Origin: Selenomonas sp.
Lineage (GTDB): Bacteria; Bacillota; Negativicutes; Selenomonadales; Selenomonadaceae
NCBI GenBank assembly: GCA_017635515.1
Contig: JAGBLH010000064.1
Coordinates: 1 to 48,486 of the forward strand
Direction of reading: 5' to 3'
Length of the DNA stretch: 48,486 nucleotides
Notes under the pieces: model-generated
Databases searched by the model: none
Told to the model about the DNA's origin: nothing
The model's input: the letters and a program-made list of their open reading frames with translations, nothing else
In this document: positions 33,096 through 42,123 of the stretch, piece by piece
How the letters are laid out: every line of letters starts with the position of its first letter
Numbering within the stretch: the stretch's first letter is position 1
Made by a program: the position numbers and the translations under genes

Positions 33096-34739
33096 ATGAG
33101 AAATAAAGCAGGGATGAAGTTCATGATGGCAGCGGTGGCGCTTTTGAGCGCTGCCCTGCTTGTGCTGCCTGTGGCAGGCGAGGCACGGAAGAAAGCAAAG
33201 AATACGGTGCCAAAAATCATTTATGTGCCCCACGACAACCGCCCCATTTCCAACAAGCAGACGGCGGAAGTGGTGGAGAAGCTGGGCTATCAGGTGGTGG
33301 TGCCCCCCGATGAAAAGCTGGGGAACCGCACGAACCTCGGCAATCCAGATGCCCTCTGGCAATGGCTGGAAAAAAATTCTGAGGAGGCAGATGCGGCCGT
33401 CATTTCCTCTGATGCCATGTTATACGGCAGTCTGGTGGGTTCAAGGAAGCATAATTTCTCTCAGGCAGAGATTGAGGCCAGGGTGGCACGGTTCAGGGAA
33501 TTTCGCGCCACTCACCCCAATATGCAGCTCTATGTCTTCAGCTCCATCATGCGCACCCCAAGGAGCGGGGAGGCTTCCGGCCATGAGGAGCCCGACTACT
33601 ACAGTAGATATGGCGCAGATATCTTCAGGTATACGGGACTGAAGGACAAGGAGGAAATAGAGGGGCTTACCCACCGTGAGAAGAAGGAAGCCTTGTTCCT
33701 TGAGCGGCTGATACCGAAGAAGGATCTGCAGGACTGGCTGGGCCGCAGGAAGAAGAACTACGCCGCCAATGAAAGCCTGCTGAAATTGGTGGGGGCCAAT
33801 ACTTTCAGCTATATGGTATTGGGCCGGGACGACAATGCGCCCCTTTCCCAGACGCATTTGGAGAGCCGTCATCTGCTCTCTGCTTCAGGCAGGCTGGAAA
33901 AGAGCAAATTCCAGGCTATGGCGGGCATAGACGAGATAGGCATGCTGCTCATGGCAAGGGCCGTGAATGATATCAGGCGGGAGGTGCCCTTTGTCTACGT
34001 GCGCTACAACTGGGGGCGTGGGCCAAAGACCATTCCCGCTTATTCTGACGAGACTATGGGTGCTTCCATTGACTCTGCCATCAATGTGGGCGGCGGCCTG
34101 CAGGTGAGCTCACCCGAGAAGGCAGACCTGGTGCTGGCGGTGAATACCAATCCCAATGGCAAGACCTATGAGGCCAACTGGCGCAGCAATGATGGCAGCA
34201 CCAGGGAGGGCACAGATTACTTCGTGGACATCGTGAAGGACTATGTGGGCAAAGGGTACCCCGTGGCCATTGCGGATGTGGCCTATGCCAACGGCTCAGA
34301 CAACGCCCTGATGGAGAACCTCAGGAAGAAGGAAATGCTCTTCAAGCTCAAGGCCTATAGCGGCTGGAACACTCCCACCAACAGTTCCGGCTTTGTGATT
34401 GGCGAGGGCATGCTGGCGAAGTATATGAAGGAAGAGGCGGTCAAAGACCTGCTTCTTACCCGCTATCTCGATGACTGGGCCTATCAGGCCAATGTCAGGA
34501 ACATCATTGCCCGCCAGCTCACCTGGCTGCGGGGGGATGGGGTCTACGGCAGCCTGGACGGCAAGCGCCAGGCGGTGTCCGAGCGTTCTGCCCGCATGAT
34601 GCAGAGTTTTGTAGACGGCAATTTCCCTCCCTTTGAATCACTCAGGGAGATAGAGGTGCGTTTTCCCTGGAACCGCATGTTTGAGGCAGATATTGTCCAT
34701 GCCAAGGAACTTTATCCCATGGATTATTTCAAGAAATGA
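33096..34739 (+). CDS. Exported DUF4127 family protein
   Basis: About 547 residues. The N-terminal signal peptide is MKFMMAAVALLSAALLVLPV followed by AGEA (likely cleavage after AGEA), then KIIYVPHDNRPISNKQTAEV, the conserved start of DUF4127, and later SSDAMLYGSLVGSR, SSIMRTPRSGEAS and GWNTPTNSSGFVIGEGML, typical of that family. Function is not established; the family is exported and found mostly in Firmicutes. The start is probably ATG 33096, one base after the stop of the preceding gene; ATG 33084 or GTG 33081 would overlap it. It is the last gene of the operon, with a terminator 9 bp downstream. Confidence 0.82.
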   Translation: MRNKAGMKFMMAAVALLSAALLVLPVAGEARKKAKNTVPKIIYVPHDNRPISNKQTAEVVEKLGYQVVVPPDEKLGNRTNLGNPDALWQWLEKNSEEADAAVISSDAMLYGSLVGSRKHNFSQAEIEARVARFREFRATHPNMQLYVFSSIMRTPRSGEASGHEEPDYYSRYGADIFRYTGLKDKEEIEGLTHREKKEALFLERLIPKKDLQDWLGRRKKNYAANESLLKLVGANTFSYMVLGRDDNAPLSQTHLESRHLLSASGRLEKSKFQAMAGIDEIGMLLMARAVNDIRREVPFVYVRYNWGRGPKTIPAYSDETMGASIDSAINVGGGLQVSSPEKADLVLAVNTNPNGKTYEANWRSNDGSTREGTDYFVDIVKDYVGKGYPVAIADVAYANGSDNALMENLRKKEMLFKLKAYSGWNTPTNSSGFVIGEGMLAKYMKEEAVKDLLLTRYLDDWAYQANVRNIIARQLTWLRGDGVYGSLDGKRQAVSERSARMMQSFVDGNFPPFESLREIEVRFPWNRMFEADIVHAKELYPMDYFKK

Positions 34740-34747
34740 GGATAAGC

Positions 34748-34783
34748 AAGGCTGTCCCCTCAGAGGATGGCCTTCTTTTTTCT
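34748..34783 (+). terminator. Terminator of the DUF4127 operon
   Basis: AAGGCTGTCC pairs with GGATGGCCTT (with G-T pairs) around CCTCAGA, followed by CTTTTTTCT. It isolates the flagellar operon from upstream transcription. Confidence 0.65.
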
Positions 34784-34924
34784 CCGTGGGGGCAAATCAG
34801 GCCAATGGAGGAAAAAAATCTTGCTTTGGGCAGGATAAAAGTGTCTTGCGTAGAAAATATCTTCTTAGAAGTCTGTACATAAGGGCCACTTTGGGCTATT
34901 ATGGAAAGGAAGTGTGTCTTGCTC

Positions 34925-35347
34925 ATGTTGGAACAGATCATGAATGCGTCGAATTTTGATTATTTGTCCAGAGGCATGAAGGCTGCTACTATGCGCCATG
35001 AGGTGATCAGCGACAACATCGCCAATGTCAACACGCCAAAATTCAAGCGCAGCTATGTGAACTTTGAGGATTTACTGGCCAAGGAGCTTCATCTTGATGA
35101 TGAACAGGGCAAGCTTGGTATAGTCCGCACCCATGACCGGCATCTGCCTATTCCCATGCGGGGAAAGGCGCAGCCTGCCATAGAGATGGACGACACCACT
35201 ACTTTGAGGGTGGACCACAATAATGTGGACATAGATGTGGAAATGGCCAACATGGCCAAGAACCAGCTGTACTACAATGCCATGGCAACGCAGCTGGGCG
35301 GTTTTGTCACCAAGATGAAGAATGTCATGACCAGCGGTCAGAGCTAA
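34925..35347 (+). CDS. flgB: Flagellar proximal rod protein FlgB
   Basis: 140 residues, standard FlgB length. FlgB is part of the proximal rod on top of the MS ring and export gate. The N-terminal axial motif RHEVISDNIANVNTPKFKRSYVNFEDLL is conserved (core SDNIANVNTPKFKR), and the C-terminal helix VDIDVEMANMAKNQLYYNAM packs against it in assembled rod. No signal peptide; it is exported by the flagellar type III system. The first gene of the flagellar operon. The start could be ATG 34925 or TTG 34919; AAGGAAG lies at 34906-34912, slightly favouring TTG by spacing. 37 bp separate it from flgC. Confidence 0.93.
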   Translation: MLEQIMNASNFDYLSRGMKAATMRHEVISDNIANVNTPKFKRSYVNFEDLLAKELHLDDEQGKLGIVRTHDRHLPIPMRGKAQPAIEMDDTTTLRVDHNNVDIDVEMANMAKNQLYYNAMATQLGGFVTKMKNVMTSGQS

Positions 35348-35384
35348 CGGCTTCTGAGCTGGCAAGAAAGCAAGAGGTAATGTC

Positions 35385-35831
35385 ATGAGCATGTTCATGG
35401 GTATAGATACGGCAGCCTCAGGCCTCACCGCCGAGCGGCTGCGCATGGATGTGATTTCCAACAATATCGCCAATGCCAACACCACCAGGACGGAACGGGG
35501 CGGAGCTTATCACCGCCGTTTCGTAGTCTTTGAGCCCAGGGGGACGGGGAAGAAAACCTTCAACGACTTCCTGGAAAAATCCATGAACAAACTCAAGGCC
35601 GGTGAGGGCGTGAGAGCCGTGATGATTCGGGAAGACAACGAGCAGGGACCCCTGGTGTATGACCCTGGGCACCCTGATGCCAATGCGGAAGGTTATGTGG
35701 AGAGGCCCAATGTGAATGTGGTGGCAGAGATGGTGGATATGATCACTGCTTCCAGAGCCTATGAGGCCAACACCACCAGCATCAATGCCGCCAAGGCCAT
35801 GTACAGCAAGGCCCTGGACATTGGCAAGTGA
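35385..35831 (+). CDS. flgC: Flagellar proximal rod protein FlgC
   Basis: 148 residues. Axial rod subunit exported by the flagellar system. N-terminal GIDTAASGLTAERLRMDVIS followed by NNIANANTTRTERGGAYHRR is the class signature, and the C-terminal PNVNVVAEMVDMITASRAYE then ANTTSINAAKAMYSKALDIG is the matching helix. AAGAGGTAATGTC precedes the ATG. Confidence 0.96.
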   Translation: MSMFMGIDTAASGLTAERLRMDVISNNIANANTTRTERGGAYHRRFVVFEPRGTGKKTFNDFLEKSMNKLKAGEGVRAVMIREDNEQGPLVYDPGHPDANAEGYVERPNVNVVAEMVDMITASRAYEANTTSINAAKAMYSKALDIGK

Positions 35832-35871
35832 TGAGATGATTTAGCCTTTGCCAGAGGGGGAGGGGTTAGTT

Positions 35872-36174
35872 ATGGAGATAGAAGCCTTGCAGATGACGCC
35901 GGTGAGCATGCACGCCACCAGTCATTTGGGAGAGACAGAGCAGCCTCAGGAAGTGCAGAGCTTTGCCGAGTACCTGAAAGGGGCACTCAAAGAGGTGAAC
36001 AATCTGCAGATCGAGTCAGACCGGCAGAATGCCCTTCTGGCTGCCGGCAGAGTAGAGGATATATCGCAAGTCGTAGTGGCGGCCCAGAAGGCCGACCTTG
36101 CCCTGCAGCTGACTTTGCAGCTGCGCAACAAGGCTACGCAGGCCTATCAGGAAATCATGCGTATGCAGGTTTGA
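35872..36174 (+). CDS. fliE: Flagellar hook-basal body protein FliE
   Basis: 100 residues, the usual FliE size. FliE links the MS ring/export gate with the rod. The C-terminal region shows the family pattern: FAEYLKGALKEVNNLQIESD, VVVAAQKADLALQLTLQLRN, KATQAYQEIMRMQV. ATG at 35872 follows GGGGGAGGGGTTAGTT; an in-frame TTG at 35848 would overlap that site and is rejected. It is followed by fliF after 35 bp. Confidence 0.95.
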   Translation: MEIEALQMTPVSMHATSHLGETEQPQEVQSFAEYLKGALKEVNNLQIESDRQNALLAAGRVEDISQVVVAAQKADLALQLTLQLRNKATQAYQEIMRMQV

Positions 36175-36209
36175 TGGGGCATAAATGATGACGCGAAGGG
36201 ATTGAGACC

Positions 36210-37799
36210 ATGGGAGATTGGAAAGAGCGGTATCTGGCGCTGTGGGAGAAGTTTACCAAACGACAGCGTTACATTATGTTAGGATCCGCTTTGGCACTCC
36301 TCCTTGTCATACTGGGGCTGAGTTTCTGGTATGGCAGCAAGCCGGATATGGTGCCTTTGTTCACAGGCATGGAAACAAAGGATGCCGGCGAGGTGGCAGC
36401 AAAGCTCAAAGAAAGCAAAATAGAATATGAAATACAGGAAACGAAGCTGGGAACCAATATCCTGGTACCATCCAAGAATGTGCATGACGCCAGGCTGGAT
36501 CTGTCCACCCAGGGACTGCCCAGGGGACAGAAAGGCTTTGAGATCTTTGATGACAGCAAGCTGGGGGTCACGGAGTTCCAGAACAAGGTCAACTACCTCC
36601 AGGCCCTGCAGGGGGAACTAACCCGCACCATCGAGCAGATAGCGGCGGTGGAAAAGGCCCGGGTGCACATCGTGCTGCCGGAGGACAGCCTCTATAAGAA
36701 GAATGAGAAGCCGGCTACGGCTTCCATCATGCTGAGGCTGCGTCCCAACATCGAGCTTTCCAAGAAGGAAATCAAGGGCATCGTGAACCTGGTTGCCCAC
36801 AGCATCCAGGGCCTGCAGCCTGAAAATATCACCATCGTGGATGATACGGGACAGATACTCAATGACCCTGATGAAGACGATGAGCAGAATGTCAAGCAGA
36901 AGACCATGACCCAGCTGGAGATGACCAAGAAGGTTCAGGACAACATCCAGAAGAATATCCAGAGCCTCCTTGATCAGTCCTTGGGCGAGGGCAGGGCTTT
37001 TGCCCGGGTCAGCGTAGAGCTTGACTTTGATGACAGGCAGACGGATCGTCAGACCTTCACCCCTGTGGTGGATGAGTCAGGCATCATCCGCAGCCAGCAG
37101 GATGTCAACGAGACCTATGAGGGCACCTCCAACAACCCCGGAGGCCCCGCTGGCGTTGAGTCAAACGTGCCGGGCTATGTGGCCCAGGAAGGCACGGCCA
37201 ATGCCAATTACGAGAAAAAGGAATCCACGAAAAACTATGAGATAAATGAAGAGAAGCAGCGCACAGTGGCTTCGCCTGGCTCCATCAAGCGCCTGACGGT
37301 GGCGGTGCTGGTAAATGACAGCATCAATACCACCCAGCAGGAGAGCATCATGCGGAGCATTTCCAGCGCCGCAGGCATCAATACTGAGCGTGGGGATACC
37401 ATTTCCGTGGAGCCCCTGCCCTTCAGCACTGAGGCCGCAGACCGCAGGGCCGCCGCCGAGCAGGAAGAGAAGAATCGTCAGGATCGCATCTTCTACATGC
37501 AGGTGGGCATACCGCTCCTCATCATCGCCCTCATCGCCCTGGCTCTCTACATGCGCCGTCGCAAGAGGCAGCAGGAGGAGGCCGCAGCTGCAGAAGCAGC
37601 CCGGGTGGCCCAGGAAGAAGAGGAGAAGAGAATCGCTGCAGAAAGGGCGGCTCTGGTGGAAGCAGGAGAGATCGAAGAAGAAGAACTTACCGAGGAAGAG
37701 CAGAAGCAGCTCAACGAGAAGCAGACGCTGCAGCAGCTTATCGACCAGAAACCGGCGGAGGTTGCTATGCTCATCAAGACTTGGCTGGCGGAGGAATGA
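36210..37799 (+). CDS. fliF: Flagellar MS-ring protein FliF
   Basis: 529 residues. Forms the MS ring in the cytoplasmic membrane. Transmembrane segment 1 is at about 21-42, a long periplasmic ring-building region follows (TGMETKDAGEVAAKLKESKI, NKVNYLQALQGELTRTIEQI, KARVHIVLPEDSLY), and transmembrane segment 2 is near 428-447. The cytoplasmic tail ends LQQLIDQKPAEVAMLIKTWL-AEE, the FliG-binding motif. The stretch before that is a Glu/Ala-rich coiled coil. fliG starts 6 bp after its stop. Confidence 0.96.
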   Translation: MGDWKERYLALWEKFTKRQRYIMLGSALALLLVILGLSFWYGSKPDMVPLFTGMETKDAGEVAAKLKESKIEYEIQETKLGTNILVPSKNVHDARLDLSTQGLPRGQKGFEIFDDSKLGVTEFQNKVNYLQALQGELTRTIEQIAAVEKARVHIVLPEDSLYKKNEKPATASIMLRLRPNIELSKKEIKGIVNLVAHSIQGLQPENITIVDDTGQILNDPDEDDEQNVKQKTMTQLEMTKKVQDNIQKNIQSLLDQSLGEGRAFARVSVELDFDDRQTDRQTFTPVVDESGIIRSQQDVNETYEGTSNNPGGPAGVESNVPGYVAQEGTANANYEKKESTKNYEINEEKQRTVASPGSIKRLTVAVLVNDSINTTQQESIMRSISSAAGINTERGDTISVEPLPFSTEAADRRAAAEQEEKNRQDRIFYMQVGIPLLIIALIALALYMRRRKRQQEEAAAAEAARVAQEEEEKRIAAERAALVEAGEIEEEELTEEEQKQLNEKQTLQQLIDQKPAEVAMLIKTWLAEE

Positions 37800-37805
37800 T
37801 GGCTT

Positions 37806-38831
37806 ATGGCTGATATGTACGATGATGAAGAAGGTGAGCTTTCCAATCAGGAGAAAGCCGCCATATTATTCATAGCATTGGGGCCGGAATACTCGGCCAA
37901 GCTGTTCCAGCATATGGATGATGAGGAAATTGAAAGGATTACCCTGGAGATAGCCAACCATAAGCAGGTCAGCTCAGAACAGAAGGCTGAGGTCATCAGC
38001 GAGTTTTACCAGATGGCCATGGCTCGTGACTACATCTCCAGCGGCGGCTTGGAATATGCCCAGAATGTGCTCGAGAAGGCCCTGGGGGCCGACAAGGCCA
38101 TGGATATCATCAACCGCCTCACTACCAGCCTTCAGGTGCGTCCCTTTGATTTCCTGAGGAAGACTGACCCCTCCCAGCTCATGAACTTCATCCAGAATGA
38201 GCATCCCCAGACCATAGCCCTCATCATGGCTTATCTGGAGCCGGATCAGGCCAGTACCATCCTTGGCTCCCTGCCGCCTGAGTCCCAGGCGGATGTGGCC
38301 CGGCGCATTGCGGTCATGGACCGCACATCCCCGGATATCGTGAGAGAGGTGGAGCGCGTGCTGGAAAGGAAGCTGTCGGCTCTGGTTACCCAGGACTTCA
38401 CTACCGCAGGCGGCGTCAAGGCCATCGTGGAAGTCCTCAACCGGGTGGACCGCACCACAGAGAAATCCATCATCGAGACTTTGGAAGTGGACAGCCCCGA
38501 ACTGGCCGAGGAAATCAAGCGCCTCATGTTCGTGTTCGAGGATATCGTCCAGCTGGACGACCGCTCCCTGCAGATGGTGCTCAGAGAAGTGGATACCAAG
38601 GATCTTTCCCTGGCCCTCAAGGGCACCCAGGGCGAGGTGGCAGACAAGGTCTACAGGAATATGTCCAAGCGTGCGGCAGATATGCTGCGTGAAGAAATCG
38701 AATTCATGGGCCCTGTGAAGATCAGAGATGTAGAGGAAGCACAGCAGAAAGTCGTCAATGTCATCCGGGCGCTGGAGGACAAGGGCGAGATTGTGATTTC
38801 CCGCGGACAGGGAGACGAGATGATTGTCTAA
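37806..38831 (+). CDS. fliG: Flagellar motor switch protein FliG
   Basis: 341 residues, full length. FliG is the rotor protein that interacts with the stator. N-terminal FliF-binding domain with LSNQEKAAILFIALGPEYSA, middle armadillo-like domain with the EHPQTIALIMAYLEPDQAS segment (the EHPQ motif), and the C-terminal torque helix region DLSLALKGTQGEVADKVYRN, MSKRAADMLREEIEFMGPVK with conserved charged residues. GGAGGAATG upstream. The fliH start overlaps its last 8 bp. Confidence 0.97.
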   Translation: MADMYDDEEGELSNQEKAAILFIALGPEYSAKLFQHMDDEEIERITLEIANHKQVSSEQKAEVISEFYQMAMARDYISSGGLEYAQNVLEKALGADKAMDIINRLTTSLQVRPFDFLRKTDPSQLMNFIQNEHPQTIALIMAYLEPDQASTILGSLPPESQADVARRIAVMDRTSPDIVREVERVLERKLSALVTQDFTTAGGVKAIVEVLNRVDRTTEKSIIETLEVDSPELAEEIKRLMFVFEDIVQLDDRSLQMVLREVDTKDLSLALKGTQGEVADKVYRNMSKRAADMLREEIEFMGPVKIRDVEEAQQKVVNVIRALEDKGEIVISRGQGDEMIV

Positions 38832-39615
38832 GGTCATCAAGTACGCTCAGTGGCAGGAAACTCCTCGTTCCATCGAAGCGCCGCCGGCTCCCTCAAAGCC
38901 CCGCGAGGCAGAGGAGGAGCCGGGAGTGGACGAGGAGGCCTTGGCCCGGCTGATGGAGGAAATCTCCGCCAAGGAACAGCACGCCAAGGAAATGATCAGC
39001 GAAGCTGAAAATCAGGCTGCCCTCCTGAAGCAGGAGGGGCAGGCTGAGTATGACCGGCTCATGGAAGAAGCCAGGGCTGAAATAGAAGCCTTGAAAGAGG
39101 AAGCCCGCACCAAGGGCTACGAAGAGGGACTGAAGCAAGGACGGGAGGACGGGGAGAAAGAAATCCGCCAGAGCCTCCAGGACGAGCTCAATGCCTCTGC
39201 TGCCAGGGCAGAAAAGACCTTGCGGGACGCAGAGGAAGCTACTTTTGACTACCTGCAGAAGGCAGAGGATGATGTGATAGCCATCGCCATGGGAGTCGTG
39301 GAAAAAGTGCTGCCTCAGCACTTCATAGATGTGCCCCAGATGGTCCTGCCTTTGGTCAGGGAGGCAATCCTCAAGGTAAATGACCAGAAGAGGCTGGTGG
39401 TGACTGTGCCGCCTGCCTCCTATGATTTTGTGCTCATGGCCAGGGATGAACTGCGGCAGATCCTCACTGCCGGTGATGCAGTGCTGGAAATACACGCCGA
39501 TGAGGCCCTGAAACCCGGGGACTGCATGGTGGAGACACCCAATGGCAGCGTGGATGCACGCCTGGCCACCCAGATGGAACTTATCCGTCAGGCGGTGCTG
39601 GAAGTGAAGATGTGA
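38824..39615 (+). CDS. fliH: Flagellar export ATPase regulator FliH
   Basis: 263 residues. FliH holds the FliI ATPase and regulates it. Residues about 25-130 are highly charged coiled coil (EEALARLMEEISAKEQHAKE, EGLKQGREDGEKEIRQSLQD with the typical GxxxG-like repeats), followed by the V-ATPase-E-like C-terminal domain (VIAIAMGVVEKVLPQHF, VNDQKRLVVTVPPASYDFVL). The start is TTG at 38824 with GGAGACGAG upstream and overlaps fliG by 8 bp, so translation is coupled. fliI follows after 24 bp. Confidence 0.92.
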   Translation: MSKVIKYAQWQETPRSIEAPPAPSKPREAEEEPGVDEEALARLMEEISAKEQHAKEMISEAENQAALLKQEGQAEYDRLMEEARAEIEALKEEARTKGYEEGLKQGREDGEKEIRQSLQDELNASAARAEKTLRDAEEATFDYLQKAEDDVIAIAMGVVEKVLPQHFIDVPQMVLPLVREAILKVNDQKRLVVTVPPASYDFVLMARDELRQILTAGDAVLEIHADEALKPGDCMVETPNGSVDARLATQMELIRQAVLEVKM

Positions 39616-39639
39616 CTTTGACTGGAAGGGGGGCTGGGC

Positions 39640-40962
39640 GTGAGGCCTGTGCAGGTTGATATCGACAAGTTCAGGGAAGCCATTGCAGGCTGCCACAGCA
39701 TGAAGCTCACTGGCAAGGTAACCCAGGTCATCGGCCTGGTCATCGAGTCCCAGGGCCCCACGGTGAGCGTGGGGGAGCTTTGCTATGTCAACTCCCACTT
39801 CCCCGATGTGCCTCCTATCCCCGCCGAGGTGGTGGGGTTCCGGGAGGGCTATGTCATGCTCATGCCCGTTGGCGAGATGCAGGGCATAGGGCCGGGCTGC
39901 GAAGTGGTGTCTGCCCAGAAGATGCTTCAGGTCAAGGTAGGCCCCGAACTTTTGGGACGGGTGCTGGACGGCCTGGGCAATCCCATGGATGGCAAGGGCC
40001 CCCTGCTCATGAAAAAGGAATATCCCCTGCAGGCACCGCCGCCGCCGCCACTTACCCGTCCCCGCATCAAGAACAGCCTTTACGTGGGGGTCAGGGCCAT
40101 AGATGGCCTCATCACCATGGGGGAGGGGCAGCGCATCGGCATCATGGCAGGCTCCGGGGTGGGCAAGTCCACCCTCCTTTCCATGATTGCCAGGAATACC
40201 GAGGCTGATATCAGCGTCATCGCTCTGGTGGGAGAGCGTGGCCGTGAGGTGCGCGACTTCATCGAGAGGGATCTGGGGGAGGAAGGACTCAAGCGCTCCG
40301 TGGTGGTGGTAGCCACCTCCGATACCCCGGCGCTGGTGCGCATCAAGGGAGCCATGACCGCCACCGCCATTGCGGAGTATTTCCGCGACCAAGGGCACAA
40401 GGTCATCCTCATGATGGATTCTGTCACCCGCTTTGCCATGGCCCAGCGCGAGGTGGGCCTGACCATCGGGGAGCCACCTGCTACCCGTGGGTATACCCCT
40501 TCGGTCTTTGCCCTTCTGCCCAGGCTTTTGGAGCGGGCGGGCACCAGCGACAAGGGTTCCATCACAGGCATCTACACGGTGCTGGTAGATGGCGATGACA
40601 TGAATGAGCCCATCGCCGATGCAGTGCGAAGCATCCTGGACGGCCATATCGTGCTGTCCCGTGCCATTGCAGCCCAGAACCACTTCCCTGCCATAGACAT
40701 ACTGTCAAGCGTCAGCCGTGTCATGAACGAAGTGGTGGAGGACAGGCACCTGAAGGCTGCCCAGTCCATGCGGCAGCTCATGGCGGTGTATAAAGAAGCA
40801 GAAGACCTCATCCATATCGGGGCCTATGTGAAGGGTTCCAGCCAGAAGATAGACGAGGCTGTGCAGAAAATCGACAGCATCAATGACTTCCTCTGCCAGG
40901 GCATCTTCGAGGTGGACTCCTTTGAGACCACGGAACAGAAGCTGACGGGCATTTCAGGGTGA
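39640..40962 (+). CDS. fliI: Flagellum-specific export ATPase FliI
   Basis: 440 residues. F1-beta-like hexameric ATPase that energises substrate unfolding for flagellar export. Walker A GIMAGSGVGKSTLLS (Lys176), Walker B region KVILMMDSVTRFAMAQRE, and the flagellar/type III ATPase signature PPATRGYTPSVFALLPRLLE. The N-terminal beta-barrel domain contains GKVTQVIGLVIESQGP. The start is GTG at 39640 after GGAAGGGGGGCTGGGC. It sits between fliH and fliJ, its complex partners. Confidence 0.97.
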   Translation: MRPVQVDIDKFREAIAGCHSMKLTGKVTQVIGLVIESQGPTVSVGELCYVNSHFPDVPPIPAEVVGFREGYVMLMPVGEMQGIGPGCEVVSAQKMLQVKVGPELLGRVLDGLGNPMDGKGPLLMKKEYPLQAPPPPPLTRPRIKNSLYVGVRAIDGLITMGEGQRIGIMAGSGVGKSTLLSMIARNTEADISVIALVGERGREVRDFIERDLGEEGLKRSVVVVATSDTPALVRIKGAMTATAIAEYFRDQGHKVILMMDSVTRFAMAQREVGLTIGEPPATRGYTPSVFALLPRLLERAGTSDKGSITGIYTVLVDGDDMNEPIADAVRSILDGHIVLSRAIAAQNHFPAIDILSSVSRVMNEVVEDRHLKAAQSMRQLMAVYKEAEDLIHIGAYVKGSSQKIDEAVQKIDSINDFLCQGIFEVDSFETTEQKLTGISG

Positions 40963-40968
40963 TGAAGC

Positions 40969-41433
40969 ATGAAAAAGTTCAAGTTCCAGCTGGAAACCCT
41001 GCTGAAAGTCACCCGCATGAAAAAGGAAGATGCGGAAGTGAAATTTGCCGAGGTTTCCAGGCGGCTGGAAGAACAGAAGGAGCAGCTGCAGCTGCTGATA
41101 AATGAAATGGAGCAGGGCCAGCGGGACTATGAGAACATTTCCCGGGAAGGCACCAGGGTCACCATTGGCAGGATCACGAGCTACAACCGCTTCTTTGCCT
41201 GGAAGCGGGAGCAGATTGAGATACAGAGGGATATCATCCTCCATACCAGGGAGGAGCGGCAGAAAAAGCTGAAGGCCCTGATGGAAGTCATGACCTATCT
41301 GAAGAGCATTGAGCAGCTGAAGGAAAAGCGCCTGCGGGAGTACAATGAGCAGGTGATGTTCGAGGAGCAGAAATTCCTCGATGAGCTGGGCCTTCAGCTC
41401 ACCATGAGGGCCAGGAGGGAGGCAGCTTCATGA
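40969..41433 (+). CDS. fliJ: Flagellar export protein FliJ
   Basis: 154 residues, almost entirely coiled coil: KKFKFQLETLLKVTRMKKED, LEEQKEQLQLLINEMEQGQR, REEKQKK-like repeats and EKRLREYNEQVMFEEQKFLD. FliJ is the gamma-like stalk in the FliI ring and a chaperone escort. The start lies 6 bp after fliI; the stop overlaps the next ATG (ATGA). Confidence 0.9.
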   Translation: MKKFKFQLETLLKVTRMKKEDAEVKFAEVSRRLEEQKEQLQLLINEMEQGQRDYENISREGTRVTIGRITSYNRFFAWKREQIEIQRDIILHTREERQKKLKALMEVMTYLKSIEQLKEKRLREYNEQVMFEEQKFLDELGLQLTMRARREAAS

Positions 41434-42089
41434 TTGAAATGGATTTGTCGGGGGTAAGGCATATACAGGCTCGTATTGCGGCCATTCAGGATAAGTTTGG
41501 CATTCCGGGCGGCGTGCCGGGCATGGATTTTGACAGCGTGCTGAACAAGGCTATCCACCAAGGGGAAAAGGACCAGCTGCCCCAGGCAGAAGGCGCGGCA
41601 GCTGCCAAGGCACCTGAGGCGGCAAGCGCTGCTGCCGCAAAGGATGGCCAGCGTCCCCGTGAGGTAAAGCTCACAGGCTATGCACCCCATACCAAGGGCG
41701 GAGGCACCCTGCTCTCTGATGCTTCCCTGAGCCAGCTGGTCAAGGCTGCCTCTGACAAGTATCAGGTGGATCCCAAACTGGTCTCGGCGGTAGCCGAGGT
41801 GGAATCTGGCGGCAATCAGGGGGCGCAGTCCCCGGCTGGTGCCATCGGGGTCATGCAGCTGATGCCAGAGACGGCGGCTTCCCTAGGAATCAATCCTTAT
41901 GACAAGCAGCAGAATATTGAGGGTGGCGCCAAATATCTGCGGCAGATGCTGGACAATTTCGGCGGGGATGTGAAGAAGGCCGTGGCAGCCTACAATGCGG
42001 GCCCCAATGCCGTGAAGAAGTATGGAGGCGTGCCTCCCTATCCTGAGACACAGGATTACGTTGACAAGGTCCTTGACCTTTATCATTGA
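41430..42089 (+). CDS. Lytic transglycosylase (SLT domain) in the flagellar operon
   Basis: 219 residues. The C-terminal SLT domain (about 100-219) has the catalytic Glu in VSAVAEVESGGNQGAQSPAG, AIGVMQLMPETAASLGINPY and KAVAAYNAGPNAVKKYGGVP. It cleaves murein strands. The N-terminal 100 residues hold an Ala-rich linker (EGAAAAKAPEAASAAAAKDG) and no signal peptide, suggesting export through the flagellar type III pathway so that it can open the wall for the rod. It probably fills the role played by FlgJ muramidase in enterobacteria. Overlaps fliJ by 4 bp; GGAGGGAGG upstream. Confidence 0.88.
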   Translation: MIEMDLSGVRHIQARIAAIQDKFGIPGGVPGMDFDSVLNKAIHQGEKDQLPQAEGAAAAKAPEAASAAAAKDGQRPREVKLTGYAPHTKGGGTLLSDASLSQLVKAASDKYQVDPKLVSAVAEVESGGNQGAQSPAGAIGVMQLMPETAASLGINPYDKQQNIEGGAKYLRQMLDNFGGDVKKAVAAYNAGPNAVKKYGGVPPYPETQDYVDKVLDLYH

Positions 42090-42123
42090 AGCATACCTAC
42101 TATGAACGAAGGCAGGAGATAAG

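Noticed and set aside
34874..34902. TGTACA-17-TATTAT as a promoter for flgB
   Set aside because: The transcription start would fall within the flgB ribosome site, leaving almost no leader. No sigma-28 or sigma-54 motif was found either, so the flgB promoter is left unassigned.
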